Notes under the pieces: generated by a model
The model's database searches: none
What the model was told of the DNA's origin: nothing
What the model saw: the letters and a program-made list of their open reading frames with translations, nothing else
Shown: positions 10,883 through 21,291 of the stretch, one piece after another
How the letters are laid out: every line of letters starts with the position of its first letter
How positions within the stretch are numbered: position 1 is the first letter of the stretch
Made by a program: the position numbers and the translations under genes
Assembly (NCBI GenBank): GCA_002335605.1
Contig: BEDY01000002.1
Span: 2,418,001-2,482,000, forward strand
DNA length: 64,000 nt
Direction of reading: 5' to 3'
Source of the DNA: Prillingera fragicola
Lineage: Eukaryota; Basidiomycota; Tremellomycetes; Trichosporonales; Trichosporonaceae

Positions 10883-11937
10883 ATGGTTGCCGCCAAGGAG
10901 ATTGAGCAGTACCTCTCGACCCGCGCCTACATTGACGGGTAAGTCTTGTCTCCCTTGTCTCTGTCTGTGCTTTCTGTGTCGACAGCAGTCCTCCACTTTT
11001 GTGGAAGGATGCTGTCATTCCTTCCACCTCGACACCTCCCATTCCCCTCTCCATCGCCCCTCTCCTGATGAACCTTGTTTTGGTCCGTGTTTCCGAGCGC
11101 AGCGGCTTAAGACCCCGCGACTCAAGCATTGAAGATAAACCCATTTTCCAAACTATCTGATCCTATCCTTGTTATTCCCTTCTTGCCTCGCGAAAGAGAT
11201 TTCTCTCTCGCACTCATTTTCATCTTTGGAAACACTGGCAGTCGTGCTAACAAGTTTACAGTGCCGCGCCCACCTCGGCCGACATTGCCGTCTACGAGGC
11301 CCTCAAGCTCAGTTAGTACCCTGGTCACCTTTTGTCGGGAGCCCCATGGCTGACGGATTCCTTAGGCGAGCTCGACGCCTTCCCCCACACTGCCCGCTGG
11401 TACAAGCACATTGCTTCGTACGCCGGTGAGACCTCGAAGCTCCCCGCTGGCAACTCGCCCTTCGACGGTGCCAAGACCACCGCCGCTGCCGGCAAGGCCC
11501 CCGCTGCCGCCGCTGAGGAGGACGACGACGAGCTCGACCTCTTCGGTGAGGACGACGAGGAGGACGAGGAGAACGAGCGCATCAAGGCCGAGCGTGTTGC
11601 CAAGTACAACGAGGCTCGCGCCGCCAAGACTGCCGAGAAGCTCGCCGCCGGCAAGAAGCTCGAGGTCGCCAAGTCGGTCGTCACCCTCCAGGTTAAGCCT
11701 TGGGACGACGAGACCGACATGGTCGCCCTTGAGGCTGCTGTCCGTGCCATTGAGAAGGACGGCCTCGTCTGGGGTGCTTCCAAGCTCGTCCCTGTCGGTT
11801 ACGGCATCAAGATGCTCCAGGTCACCCTCGTCATTGAGGACGCCAAGATCTCGCTTGACGAGCTCCAGGAGCAGATTGCCGAGGACGGTGAGGAGTACGT
11901 CCAGTCGACCGACATTGCCGCCATGCAGAAGCTCTAA
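10883..11937 (+). CDS. EFB1: Translation elongation factor 1-beta (eEF1B alpha)
   Basis: This is the guanine-nucleotide exchange factor that reloads eEF1A with GTP during translation elongation in the cytosol. Exons 10883-10938, 11262-11311 and 11366-11937 give 225 residues, the usual length. The N-terminal GST-C-like part contains RAYIDG and [12 protein letters not shown]. The middle holds an acidic block around [14 protein letters not shown], the usual casein-kinase-type site. The C-terminal exchange domain has [37 protein letters not shown] and ends in MQKL. Codon choice is strongly biased to C-ending codons, fitting high expression. Intron 1 is 323 nt, far longer than the 54-nt intron 2, and houses a C/D snoRNA (separate entry), as yeast EFB1 does. 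Confidence 0.97.
11060..11165 (+). ncRNA. snR18: C/D-box snoRNA U18/snR18 inside EFB1 intron 1
   Basis: The intron contains a C box (TGATGA, 11066-11071), a guide element ending in GGTCCGTGTTTC (11082-11093) followed by a D'-like CCGA (11093-11096), a C'-like TGAAGAT (11130-11136) and a D box CTGA (11157-11160). The guide TTGGTCCGTGTTTC is complementary to the conserved 25S/28S rRNA stretch GAAACACGGACCAA. From memory this is the guide of human U18 and yeast snR18, which direct 2'-O-methylation at yeast 25S A649 and C650. Yeast snR18 also sits in the EFB1 intron. Boundaries are approximate because the terminal stem is weak by eye. Confidence 0.85.
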
Positions 11938-12201
11938 GAAGCTAGCTGCTGGTCTGTCGGTAGTTGTGCTATAGTTTTATCTCAGCGATGCAGATGCGTT
12001 GCCACAGTCTATTAGAAAATTATGAGTGTATGCAGAACATTAGTAGTTTGAAAAATGTTTGAAGAGTTTTGCCACGCTAAAATCACGTGCAATTACGTAA
12101 AAAGTCCCTTCCACCTCCATTCAAGAGCTTCAGGCGGATCAGTGACGTTTGGCAACAGACATTACATCCAGAGACCACATCTTGACGGGCCGCCAAATAC
12201 C

Positions 12202-13810
12202 ATGGCGGCCCTCGTATCCCAGCTCGTCGCTCTCGCAGCGACAGCCTTTGTCACAGAACAAGGCAACACGCTGGTCACATCCATCCCATTCGGCTGCAAC
12301 CACCCATGGTTTGCACCCCTCAACCAAGCTCTAGGAACCGTGAGCCATCCTGCCCTACGAGCTGTGACTGACGAACAAGCTCGCGCCGAATCAAATTACT
12401 GCGGCAACAATTCTCCCAGAGCTTAATGTCGTTCCGGGAGATGCTCGCGATGCGTTTGCAGCCTTCCTGTCTGCTGTTTTGCGCAATATCCAGGCCGGCG
12501 CCGACAGCGCGCTCGAGAACGCGGATGAGGGCGCGACGTTCGAGGCGTTCAACGCTGTAGTGGCTATCCACACGTAGGTGGCTTTGCTGCGAGCCTAGCT
12601 GACTTTTAGGGAGCTGCATAAGCTCTACTCGTCCTCGGGGCCTGATGCCGGGTACGCCTACCCGTTCCTCAACGGCATTGTGCTCGAGGTCAGCCGGCAG
12701 CTGGTGTGGTTGTCAGATTTGGTGAGTCTCGCAGCAAGGCGTGGTCAGAGCTTACTGTTCAGGCGGCATCACGGTCTACAGCAGCATTACGTGACCACAA
12801 CTCTGCTCGCGGTATCAAGGACGCCACCCGTCAATGCCTCGAAAAGTCGATGCAGGTGTCGGCATCACACATGACGGGTACAGAGTGGAGGAGCGAGGCT
12901 GATCGCTCTGCGAGCGTGGGCGATATTATGTGGCCGCTGGCCAACATTCTGTGGCGAATCTATGCCAAGGTGAGCACTGTGTCTCATGATATCAGCTGAC
13001 GACAGCGTAAATTGCATACGCAAGCAACAGAGCTGTTCAAAACCTTCAACCAGATTCAGCCCTCGGAGGAAGTCCGGCTGCAGACGCGCGGGGCCCTCGT
13101 ATCCCGTGCGGACGTAGCAGAGAGCTACTACTGGCGCGGCCGCCTCGGCGTCGTGCTGCTGGACATGCGCATGTCCCGGCCATGGCTGGAGAAGGCCTGG
13201 AGGTTCTGTCCTGAGGACGCCTGGCAGCAGCGCCGCGCGATCCTCATCCGTCTGATCCCTGTTTCGCTCCTCATGGGCCGCCTACCCCGTCCGGGGTTGT
13301 TGGAGCAGTACAGCCTGGACCAAGAGTTTGCACCGCTTCTGCACGCCTTTAGGACGGGCAACGTCGCGGCATGGCGAGCACACGTGCATGAGCGCCGGCA
13401 CTGGCTACGCGCAAGGAGTATCTGGCTGCTGCTCTTTGAGCGCGGCGAGATTCTTGTCTGGCGCAATCTCTTCCGTTTCGCGTACGTTTTCTTTCTCTTT
13501 CCCGCTGACAAACAGGCTGGTGAGCTACTACACCATCAACCCAGCAGCGAGCAAGAACCGCTGCCCGACCGACGTTTTTGTCGCCGCAACAGCCCGCACT
13601 TTCAAGGGCACGGGCGAGCTGGAAGACGGCACCGTGGCGCTGGAAGACGTCATCTGCGTCCTGTCGAGCCTCATCGACCAAAGCTTGATCCGCGGCCAGC
13701 TGGCATACTCGTCTACCTCGCTCGTGCTGAAACCTAGTCCCGACGGGGTATCCGGTGGCTTCCCCCCGCTCGCGAGCGTGACGCCGAGGCGGGTTGAGGC
13801 GATTGTCTAG
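12202..13810 (+). CDS. PCI-domain protein, Thp1/PCID2/Csn12 family
   Basis: Members of this family are the PCI subunit of TREX-2 (Thp1/PCID2), coupling transcription to mRNA export at the nuclear pore, or the related Csn12. Six exons (12202-12339, 12380-12573, 12610-12721, 12763-12969, 13006-13481, 13516-13810) separated by 34-41-nt introns give 473 residues. Family landmarks are: ELFKTFNQIQPS, then YYWRGRLGVVLLDMRMSRPWLEKAWRFCP (a TPR-like helix pair), RRAILIRLIPVSLLMGRLP, DQEFAPLLHAFRTGNVAAW, RNLFRFALVSYY, and the winged-helix end VALEDVICVLSSLIDQSLIRGQLAYSS. The frame is open upstream to 12055, but residues there do not look conserved, so I start at the ATG at 12202. Whether it is the Thp1 or Csn12 orthologue cannot be decided here. 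Confidence 0.85.
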
Positions 13811-14869
13811 CGCATTATGAGGCGGACGCGTAGCCGCTTGCGCTTGTCATTAGAGGCACGGGGAGGTAGCACACCAGGCCTCGGCTGTGGGCTCTCGCCA
13901 GCGTTGGGGAAGCGAGACGCGTGCTTGCCGAGAGGCGAGGCGACGCGAGGCGAAGAGAGTCAGGCTTCGTCGAAGACCTCGGCCAAGGGATGAGCGGTCT
14001 GGTCTGGGCCCTGCACGCGGCGAGCTGTGTGGCCCGCCGCCTTCTAGAGCTGAGGTAGGCATAGGATACCATGCATGTAGATACAACTTGTGCGCGGGGC
14101 TTGCATGAGACTGGCATTACATGATATGGAGAGATTTGGAGAGATACGGAAAGATATGGAAAGATACGGATCACGCCGCGTTCAATGATATTGCAAGCTT
14201 ACAGAGAAGCCAGCGAACTTCACGCCGGCAAATGAAAGATAGACATGTAGATAATAGGTTTGAAATGGTGATCGTAGATACCGTTTTGGCGAGTGGGTAT
14301 TCACGAGATGTAGATGGTGATGCTTTGATAGCAACAGTGGCTGCCCCAGGTGTATGTAGCAGCCGGAGGCGAACTTCCTGGACTGCTGTAGACCCACGGC
14401 CCTATGTATGTGGAATTATCCTGCCACACTCATCTCAGCAGTCCAGAAGCAAACAAACCCAAAAGCTCGTGCAGTTCAAACCGTCAGCTAGCTGATCAAG
14501 ACCATTTTCAAAGCTCAAGAGAAGCGGCATGGGGAAATGTCAATACAAGGTCATCCTTTGGGAAAGTCGGTGAATTATAATCAATTATTTGTTGTCAGTG
14601 GTGATGCCGTCCGCCGATCCAGATGAGAGAAGAAGGCAAGCTTCCAAGGCCTAACGATTACCGTGATGCACTGCTTAAGCTCATCGTCAGTGATATAAAG
14701 AAGAAAGCAAGGTGCACGCAATATACAACCAGCAAATCATGTTGCAAAAACACGAACGCAGCCAAGATCAGAGTCGGTGCGCGTGCCCTCGTCGACTCGT
14801 GTATGTTGACAGTCGAACCGGAACACAGGGCACGAGCACACCCAGTCGCAGCCCACCCAATCAACCAGC
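13811..14869. other. Intergenic, holds a 10-bp tandem repeat
   Basis: No gene is supported. A five-unit 10-bp tandem repeat (separate entry) lies at 14123-14172. The flanks are the 3' ends of the PCI gene and of the minus-strand YDW gene, so two terminators are expected here. Confidence 0.4.
14123..14172. repeat. 10-bp tandem repeat, five units
   Basis: Five consecutive units follow the pattern GATAYGGARA, with GATTTGGAGA as unit two and a last unit ending in TC. The period is exactly 10 bp, close to one helical turn. It lies in a gap between convergent genes. Confidence 0.85.
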
Positions 14870-15655
14870 TCATCCCTCCTCTTCCCCACTCTCATCCCCG
14901 GTGCCGCTCACACCCGACCCAGGGCCCGCGGCGAGTCCCAGCCCGCCGCAGTCGCTCTCGCCCACGCCCCCCTCCAGCTTGTCCGCGGGGGACAGCTGCC
15001 CGCCCTCTGCCACCTGCCAAAAGCAGCGTCTGTCTCTGTCGGACGACGGGGGGGAGCGGCTCAGCATGCGGGGCGGGGACGTCGCTGAGGCTAGCGTTGG
15101 CGGGGAGGCGGTCAGGCCTGGCGTGCTTGCGTCTGAGCTTGGGGAGGTGGAGTGCGCCGAGCTCGTTGTTGACGCCGATACCGAGACGGAGGCGGAGGCT
15201 GAGGAGGACGCTGAGGTGGTCTGAAGTTGCGAGGACCAGTCGGGGCCGTTGGCGCGGCGAGGCATCTTGCTCGGTGAGAGACGGGTCTTTGTGTCCTTTG
15301 CCTTGGCCCCCTTGGTCGCCTTTGGAGGGACGCTGCCAAACACTGGGGGCGGCGCCTTGGGTCTGCGGTGTCGGGCCGCAAGGCCTGGAATGGCCTTGGA
15401 GAGCGGAAAGCGGTACTCTTCCTGCACAAATTTGTAGATTGGGTTCCACTGCGGATACTGGTGTTTGTAGTTAGTGCGTGGATGATGCTGGCAGGAGCAC
15501 AAGAGAAGGAGACGGACCTGGTTGTCAAAGAGTTTGCAAAAGTTGCGCACGGACGCCGAGTGGTGGTCCCAGTCGTAGTCGCGCATACTCGCCAAGACAG
15601 TGTCATACTTGTGCTGATGGCTGGGGAGCACCTCGTGGCGGCGGGTGGGTGGCAT
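14870..15655 (-). CDS. Hypothetical 'YDW' family protein, copy 1
   Basis: I do not recognise a named family. Exons 15518-15655 and 14870-15457 give 241 residues. The N-terminal 70 residues look folded: LPSHQHKYDTVLASMRDYDW, then ASVRNFCKLFDNQ, then PIYKFVQEEYRF. The rest is low-complexity Ser/Pro/Ala with basic patches (SKMPRRANG) and an acidic end. The N-terminal block resembles the gene at 27 kb (QERFDSLVTALKSYDW, then ASRMKFYDTVTGT), and the intron falls at the same place and phase in both, which argues for common descent. There is no signal peptide or membrane segment. A TATA-like element (ATTATATA on the minus strand, 15748-15755) lies about 95 bp upstream. The neighbour upstream is a divergent gag-like gene. 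Confidence 0.75.
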   Translation of the reverse strand: MPPTRRHEVLPSHQHKYDTVLASMRDYDWDHHSASVRNFCKLFDNQVRLLLLCSCQHHPRTNYKHQYPQWNPIYKFVQEEYRFPLSKAIPGLAARHRRPKAPPPVFGSVPPKATKGAKAKDTKTRLSPSKMPRRANGPDWSSQLQTTSASSSASASVSVSASTTSSAHSTSPSSDASTPGLTASPPTLASATSPPRMLSRSPPSSDRDRRCFWQVAEGGQLSPADKLEGGVGESDCGGLGLAAGPGSGVSGTGDESGEEEG

Positions 15656-16796
15656 TGTCGCAAGTGGGCTAGGCGTCGAACAGGTGAGAGATGAGAATGG
15701 TGAGCGGAAGAGGAGTGCTGGGGGAAAGGAGGGTGGTGGGCAGTGGGTATATAATGAAACGGCAAGAGCGCAGTAGCTATGGGGGACAGTTCCGCGTTCG
15801 GCGGGGATGGGGGTAGCCCTGGGGTGTGTGTTGTGTACTGGAAGAGAGACAGAGAGAGACAGAGTGGGTGCGAGAGAGTAGTGCGTGTCACTCTCCCTCC
15901 CCCGTTATGTATGGACCCTCCTCCTGTGTGAGGAGGGGTGCATGTGTGTAGGCATGCTGTGGTAAAGGGACATGCTTCTCTACAACCCTGCTGTAGTTCT
16001 GGTACGAACACCTGGTATGCCTTGCTGTCGCTACTCTTCTGCGCCCTCCCTGCCTCGGTCGCTTGTGGCGTGTATCGCCATTCGTGGACGACAAAGAAGA
16101 GAAAAAGACAGAAATTCACCTCGAGGTGCAGCACTCGTACACACAAGCGACACCCTCTACCGACACACTTGTACCGCCGGCGCACGGAGCCGGATGCCGG
16201 TGTGATTTGAGCACGCTGGGCCGTCGAGTTATCGGGGAGAAAGTGGATCATCAGTCCAGGCCTCGTGTCACACCTGCTGGGCACACCACGCTTGTCGACC
16301 GGGACGACCCCCGAGAAGGGTTGAGTGATGTGTTGTTTGTGGTCGAGTTTGCACACTGATCTACTGATGAGAAGAAGAAGACAAAGAAGAAGAAGAAGAA
16401 GACTGTCTCAAAAGCACATGAGCACAAGGTGTCCCGTTGCTAATCTTGCCATGCACCACCCGACATGGTCCAGTCGAGAGGCAATCGCCACTTGTGCACC
16501 CGCTTGAGCTGTTGCCGCATTCATCTTTGCATCATCCTCTTCGTTGCACTGTAGCTGCAAGAAGGCAAGGGGCTCAAGTAATCTGATGGATCATTTGAAG
16601 GAGTACTATGCATGTAGATGACTTTGCGAGTGTGTGGAGTCCAACTGTACAACATCACCCTGGCCGGTCTAGCGACCTCGTTGCTCGTGCGCCCCCCTGC
16701 CCAGGACAATGATGTATGGGCTGTCATTATGCCGAAACGACTGTTGATAACTTGTTCTCACCCACTCTTCACTCCTCTCATCACTCACTTCCTGCA
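15656..16796. other. Divergent intergenic region (YDW copy 1 / gag-like 1)
   Basis: This holds the promoters of two divergent genes. A GAA/AGA run lies at about 16370-16403 and GAGA-type runs at about 15844-15860. No coding sequence is supported and I could not see long terminal repeats. Confidence 0.4.
15748..15755 (-). promoter_or_regulatory. TATA box of YDW gene copy 1
   Basis: On the minus strand this reads ATTATATA, about 95 bp before the ATG at 15655. It is the only such AT run in the proximal upstream region. Confidence 0.5.
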
Positions 16797-17630
16797 ATGG
16801 CAATCACACCAGGAGCAACCCCCGGCGTAGATCCCCCGACCCTTCCTCTACCACCACACCCACCGTACCACGCATGCTGCACCCAAGCCCTCCCCACCAC
16901 CCTCCCCACCTATCAAACCTCAACCTTCCTCACCTCCCGTGACCTCCCTCCCTATGACGGCAGCCTAGGCTCACCCTGCTGGGACTGGCTCGAGCAAATG
17001 GCCCACCTCATCGCCAACTCTGCGCCCCTCGAGCCCGCTATTGTCGGCTACCTCCCCCAACTTTTGCGCGGAGCCGCCCGCGAGTGGTTCCACTCACTCA
17101 CCTTTCTCAACCGCGCGGCACTCAAGAACTGGCCAGACTGGTTTCAGGCGATCCGCGCCGTCTTTGGCGACATCAACGTCATTCGCCAACAGGCCCGGGA
17201 ACGGTGCTGGCTCGTCGATGAGGGTGAGGACTCGGACGTATTCTTCTTCGCCATGATCAAGCTGCTGCGACGCTGTGACCCCGACGTCACCGAGAGCTAC
17301 TGCTTGCTCAGGATTATCGAGAGAGTTCCCCAGCCTGCGCAGTTCATGCTTGACGGTATCACGACTTTGACCGACCTGCGAGTCAAGCTGCGCCAGGTGA
17401 AGAAGACTGCCCCCGAGCTTGCGCAGCGGGGGACAGAGGAGGAGGACAAGGCGTGTGCGTCCAGCGACGAGGGGTCGACGTCCTTTGAAACTTCGACAAG
17501 TGGACCGTCTGAGCCCAACGACTCGCCGTCACCCCCACCTCGACGCCGTGGTATTTCTCGCCGCATGACGCGGACGTGCCGGTTCTGTAATGACTGGCAT
17601 TTTGACGCCGATTGTCCCTACCGCCGTTGA
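16797..17630 (+). CDS. Retrotransposon gag-like protein with CCHC-type zinc knuckle, copy 1
   Basis: This single-exon frame of 277 residues resembles the gag capsid part of LTR retroelements, without protease, reverse transcriptase or integrase on either side. After a Pro-rich lead it has LPPYDGSLGSPCWDWLEQMAH, then YLPQLLRGAAREWFHSL, then a Trp-rich helix (NWPDWFQAIRAVFGD) and DVFFFAMIKLLRRCDPDV, the pattern of the Retrotrans_gag fold. A charged Ser/Pro linker leads to a C-terminal knuckle CRFCNDWHFDADC, spacing CX2CX3HX4C, one residue shorter than the classical CX2CX4HX4C. I start at 16797; an in-frame ATG at 16716 is less likely. It is intact and seems to be a domesticated gag or a solo remnant. 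A second, related gene lies at 29.2-30.5 kb. Confidence 0.75.
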   Translation: MAITPGATPGVDPPTLPLPPHPPYHACCTQALPTTLPTYQTSTFLTSRDLPPYDGSLGSPCWDWLEQMAHLIANSAPLEPAIVGYLPQLLRGAAREWFHSLTFLNRAALKNWPDWFQAIRAVFGDINVIRQQARERCWLVDEGEDSDVFFFAMIKLLRRCDPDVTESYCLLRIIERVPQPAQFMLDGITTLTDLRVKLRQVKKTAPELAQRGTEEEDKACASSDEGSTSFETSTSGPSEPNDSPSPPPRRRGISRRMTRTCRFCNDWHFDADCPYRR

Positions 17631-19241
17631 GCTGTTCACAATGTTGTAGCCTGTTAGACCCAGCACTGTATCTTGTCTATGATGAGTAGGCATGCATAGG
17701 AACACGCAGCAGACATTGGTGTGCCAAGTGTCCTAACAAAGGAGGGGGTGAGTTGCTGTTTCAAGTCCTTGAGGCGACGTCTCTGACCATCAGATATAAA
17801 CGTGTTGGAGCGAGAGCACGAGAGATCGGCCCAAAGTCAAGCAGTCGCAGGCCTTCGGCAGCAGGTGGCCAAGTATCGTCGCTAGCTATTCACTCTCTTC
17901 CCCCTGGCTCCCGCCTGTGTTGCTTTTCCTATTCCTCCCAATGGTGGACCTAGCCTCTGAATCCCGTCCTCCTAACTGGCCTCAGCGGCCGAAGACCATC
18001 GGCTGCCCTCCGACTGGCCCGCTCACGCAGACTGACTTCAGCTCCATTTGCTTGGCATAGTGCTCACATGACGACATTTAATGATACAGCCAACAGGTCA
18101 GTTGTAACCAACAGGGCTGCCGCCCACTGTCCACCAGCTCCCACGCTCCGACGTATACTTTGCAGTGCCGGCACGGTGGTACTTGCGTATGGAAATTGGG
18201 CGAGGGCTTCAAGGCAGACATCATCCGAGCACGCCAAGCCACAACTGCCAGCCTCCTGGTCTCCTGGACTTGCGGAGTCATTGTCCAGCCACGGGGGGAA
18301 ACCGAGCGAGCGAGGCCACATCACCACTACTGTACGTCCTTCCACGACTAACGGCGGCCGGAAACTCGGCGTCCATCGGTGTCTCGGTGGCGTTGCCCCC
18401 AGTGAGCGCCAGCCAATACGGTCCCAACACACATTGATGGGCAGCAGGTCCTCGGTCATGCCAAAGAGCCCCGGTTCTGCTCCGGGCAGCGCTGTCGTGG
18501 TTATGGCCTCATGGGTAGTTGCGGATCATTTCCACCTGGGCGAGGGTGCCGAGCATCGTCGACCAGGCTCCGCCGAAAGGTAGGCACCTTTTGACTGTGT
18601 TCTGGCGTCGAAGCTTCCATTGGCGGACTGGGGCACACGCTGTCCCCGGTCTGCGCCGCTGCTCAGCACTCGTCGCGCCTCTGATGACGACGGAGGGTCG
18701 CTCTGCGTTTGTGCGCACTGTAATCAGATAAACCTCCTTGACCCTGAGGTGAGAGATTACCCGAGAGAGGATATGCCACCTACACTGTTCCCTTCCTTCT
18801 GGCGCTCACACTTTGGCCGCAACGTACCTTGCAAGAAAGGGCTGGCACACCAACATCAGGCATGTAAGCAGGAGCTCTGAGAAAGACTAGAGTGTAGAAG
18901 AGCGGGCTCGGAGTTGAAGCCCAACGATTGACTGCGGAGAGACCTTGGATTGTCGGCCGTGACTGGTGCCAAGTCAGGCACAACCCCAGTGCGGCCGATA
19001 TCAGATTACGAGCAGCCATCCACATTGTCATTCTCACTGCCATTGCCCGCCAAGAGCGCGACCTGCGTCTTGTCTCTTGTCCCCTCCCTCGGCCGATCCC
19101 CTTGAGCCCGGTGCCAGATGAGCGCCTTTCTTTGTGTCGGGGCTTGCTCTGGAATGAATAGGAAGTGCAGGCTGCAATATATGAGAGCCGTGGTTTGATG
19201 AGCTTATCCCCACCATCCTCCCAAAACTCTACCCACCCAAA
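17631..19241. other. Intergenic, no gene seen
   Basis: About 1.6 kb without a supportable gene. The longest frame (18068-18583 plus) has no domain, no splice continuity and a composition like shadow frames. An AATATATG element at 19176-19183, about 60 bp before the BIM1-like gene, is a probable TATA box. Confidence 0.4.
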
Positions 19242-20032
19242 ATGCTCTTCACCACCCTCGCTATTGCCGCTTCGGCCTCGCTGGCTGGAGCCTCTGTCGT
19301 TGAGCGTCGCGCTGAGATGTCGGTGAGTCTTGCCTGGGTTTCTCTGGTCATCGCTGACACGCGATCTAGTCGTTCACCTCGGCCCCCGTCTCGTTTGCTT
19401 TCCCCGCTGCCCGTGCCGGCACCTTTGCGGTCGACACCCAGGACGACGCCCCTTGCAATGGATACGCTCTCGGTGCCCGTACCGACTACCCCCTTAGCGG
19501 CGGTGACCTCGCGCTCTCGTCGCAGACGACCGTGACCGACGTCCAGTTCTTCTACTCCAACTCGTCCGACCCCAAAAAGTTCCACAACGTCTTCCGCTCG
19601 TACGGCGCCACGGCCGTCAACAAGCTCGGCGCAGGCCACTTCTGCGCCAAGGCTCCCGACTTTGCCGCCGCCGGCCTCAAGGCCGGTGACCCCGCCACCG
19701 TGCTCGTCATCTACCAGCTCGAGGGCCGCAACGAGTACAACTACCACTGCGCCGACGTCAACCTCGTCGACGCGGCCGGCTTCAAGGCCTCCACCGAGTA
19801 CGTCTGCGGCAACTACACCTCAATCCTCCAGGAGGGCAACGAGGCCGGCGTCGCCGCAGCTCACCCCTCGGGCACCACGGGTGGCTTCATCACCGGCGCC
19901 GAGAGCACTGCCGCACCAGCCGCTTCCTCGGGTGCCTCCACTGCTGGCGCCTCCAGCGGTGCTGGGGCCATGGCCGTCCCCGTCCTCGGCCTTGCCGCCG
20001 CCGCTGCCGGTGCTGTCATGACTCTCTGGTAA
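19242..20032 (+). CDS. Secreted, GPI-anchored BIM1-like (copper acquisition factor) domain protein
   Basis: BIM1-like (X325) proteins are LPMO-derived copper-binding surface proteins; Cryptococcus Bim1 helps copper uptake. Exons 19242-19322 and 19370-20032 give 247 residues. A signal peptide (MLFTTLAIAASASLAGA) is followed by a short VVERRAEMSSFTSAP segment. The BIM1-like core has PCNGYALGARTDYPLSGGDL, then VQFFYSNSSDPKKF, KLGAGHFCAKAP and NYHCADVNLV, with the expected cysteines. A Ser/Ala/Gly-rich stretch and a hydrophobic end (VPVLGLAAAAAGAVMTL) form a GPI-attachment signal. Canonical Bim1 has a His as first mature residue for copper; no His follows the predicted signal cleavage site here, so copper binding by a His brace is doubtful. 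Confidence 0.82.
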
Positions 20033-20583
20033 AAGAGACAATTTTTGTAGATGTTGAGCTAGGGGGGGTTGATGGCGAGCTCGGGTCATAGGGAAGGAAT
20101 AATGCATAGGTGGCAGGTATGGCTCAAGATGCCGCGTTGAGCAGCTCGACTTTGTGGCAAGCACGAGCTCAATGGTAAATGCACCTGTATGAGAAGAACC
20201 GCAGTTCCAAGACAGTACTCACAAAGGGAAAAAGTGGGCAGAGAGGACGACAGCATGGGGCATGTGGCGGACTCTTGGAACGAATGAGCGTTGAGAGAGA
20301 TAATACGCAAACCGTGGGTGCTTGGCTTGGCCCAACTGGCACTGAATAGCATGGTCGTTTTAGGAGGCTCGTATCTGTACATATCAACGTCTGTCACAAT
20401 TTACATCAAGACCAGCTCGATGCCCCTTATCACACTCGTGGCCTATTGACACAGTACTGTACCGTTATTTCGGCTGCTCCAGCACCACGCCACCAGTCTT
20501 TCAATCAAGTGTCCATCACGCTCACACCTATGTATGACTATGGTATGCTGTGATTCAATGTCCAACCCTTGGGGGCAGTGCTT
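20033..20583. other. Intergenic between convergent genes
   Basis: This lies between the stops of the BIM1-like gene (plus) and the ricin-B-fold gene (minus). No gene is supported. Confidence 0.4.
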
Positions 20584-21226
20584 TCAAATGGCGCTCTGAG
20601 CAAATTGAAATTTCTGATTGTCGTTGCCGTCAAAGCACGTCCACGTCTGGAGAGGCTTGTCTGTGTCGCCATCCGTGACGTCGAGGCACTTGCCGGCGCG
20701 CTGAGGCCCGGCATGGGCATGCGAGGTAGTCGGCCCGGCGAGCTCAAGGAAGGGCCGCTCTGCGGTGGGGTACCAGAAGAGCTGGGCCCGGCCTTCCTCG
20801 TTGCAGCGCTGAATGGTGAGGTTGTGGAGGCCATCGGTGGAGCGTGTCTCATCGTTCCCTAGAGAGTGTCAGAGTGCGCCGTGGCAAGTAGGGATGGGAT
20901 GGGCTCACATTCTCCGGCATCAAGACACCAGTCAGCAGCCACACGAAGTACGCCGTACTCGGTTTTGGGAGTAACCTCCCACACATTCAGGCCGGACTGG
21001 ATTACTGTAGGGCATGGGTACCTTGCTGGGTCAGCTTGTGTTGCTGCTGGACACGGTGCGGGGCTTACATGATGACTTCAGAGCCCTTGACAATGACGCG
21101 AGGCTGGAGACACATCTTGGAATCATGGCCCCATTGGATCACGCGGGTCTCCTGGCCTTCTGGGGTGGGTAGGGCCAGTGCAGGGACGAGAAGAGGGAGG
21201 AGGATGGCCAAAGCTGAGGTGAGCAT
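20584..21226 (-). CDS. Secreted protein with ricin-type beta-trefoil (carbohydrate-binding) domain
   Basis: Three exons (21069-21226, 20909-21021, 20584-20858) give 181 residues. The signal peptide is MLTSALAILLPLLVPALA. The body is a beta-trefoil with three degenerate repeats: one around WGHDSKMCLQPR, one around AADWCLDAGE, and a clear last one, GKCLDVTDGDTDKPLQTWTC followed by GNDNQKFQF, the Q-x-W signature of the RICIN/CBM13 fold. It probably binds glycans at or outside the cell wall. There is no catalytic A-chain-like domain here or next door, so nothing suggests a toxin. It is about the length expected for a lone trefoil. A TATATAAA box lies at 21284-21291. Confidence 0.8.
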
Positions 21227-21283
21227 GTTGAGTGGCAGGTAGACGGAGCTGTATATGCAGCACTCATGTAGGAAATCGTGTTG

Positions 21284-21291
21284 TTTATATA
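21284..21291 (-). promoter_or_regulatory. TATA box of the ricin-B-fold gene
   Basis: Reads TATATAAA on the minus strand, 58 bp before the ATG at 21226. This is the usual fungal distance and a full consensus. Confidence 0.65.

Noticed and set aside
16500..18000. Long terminal repeats around gag-like gene 1
   Set aside because: No direct repeat of useful length with TG...CA ends could be seen by eye on the two sides; a dot plot would settle it.
20584..21226. Ricin-like toxin
   Set aside because: Only the beta-trefoil sugar-binding fold is present; there is no catalytic domain in the gene or next to it.
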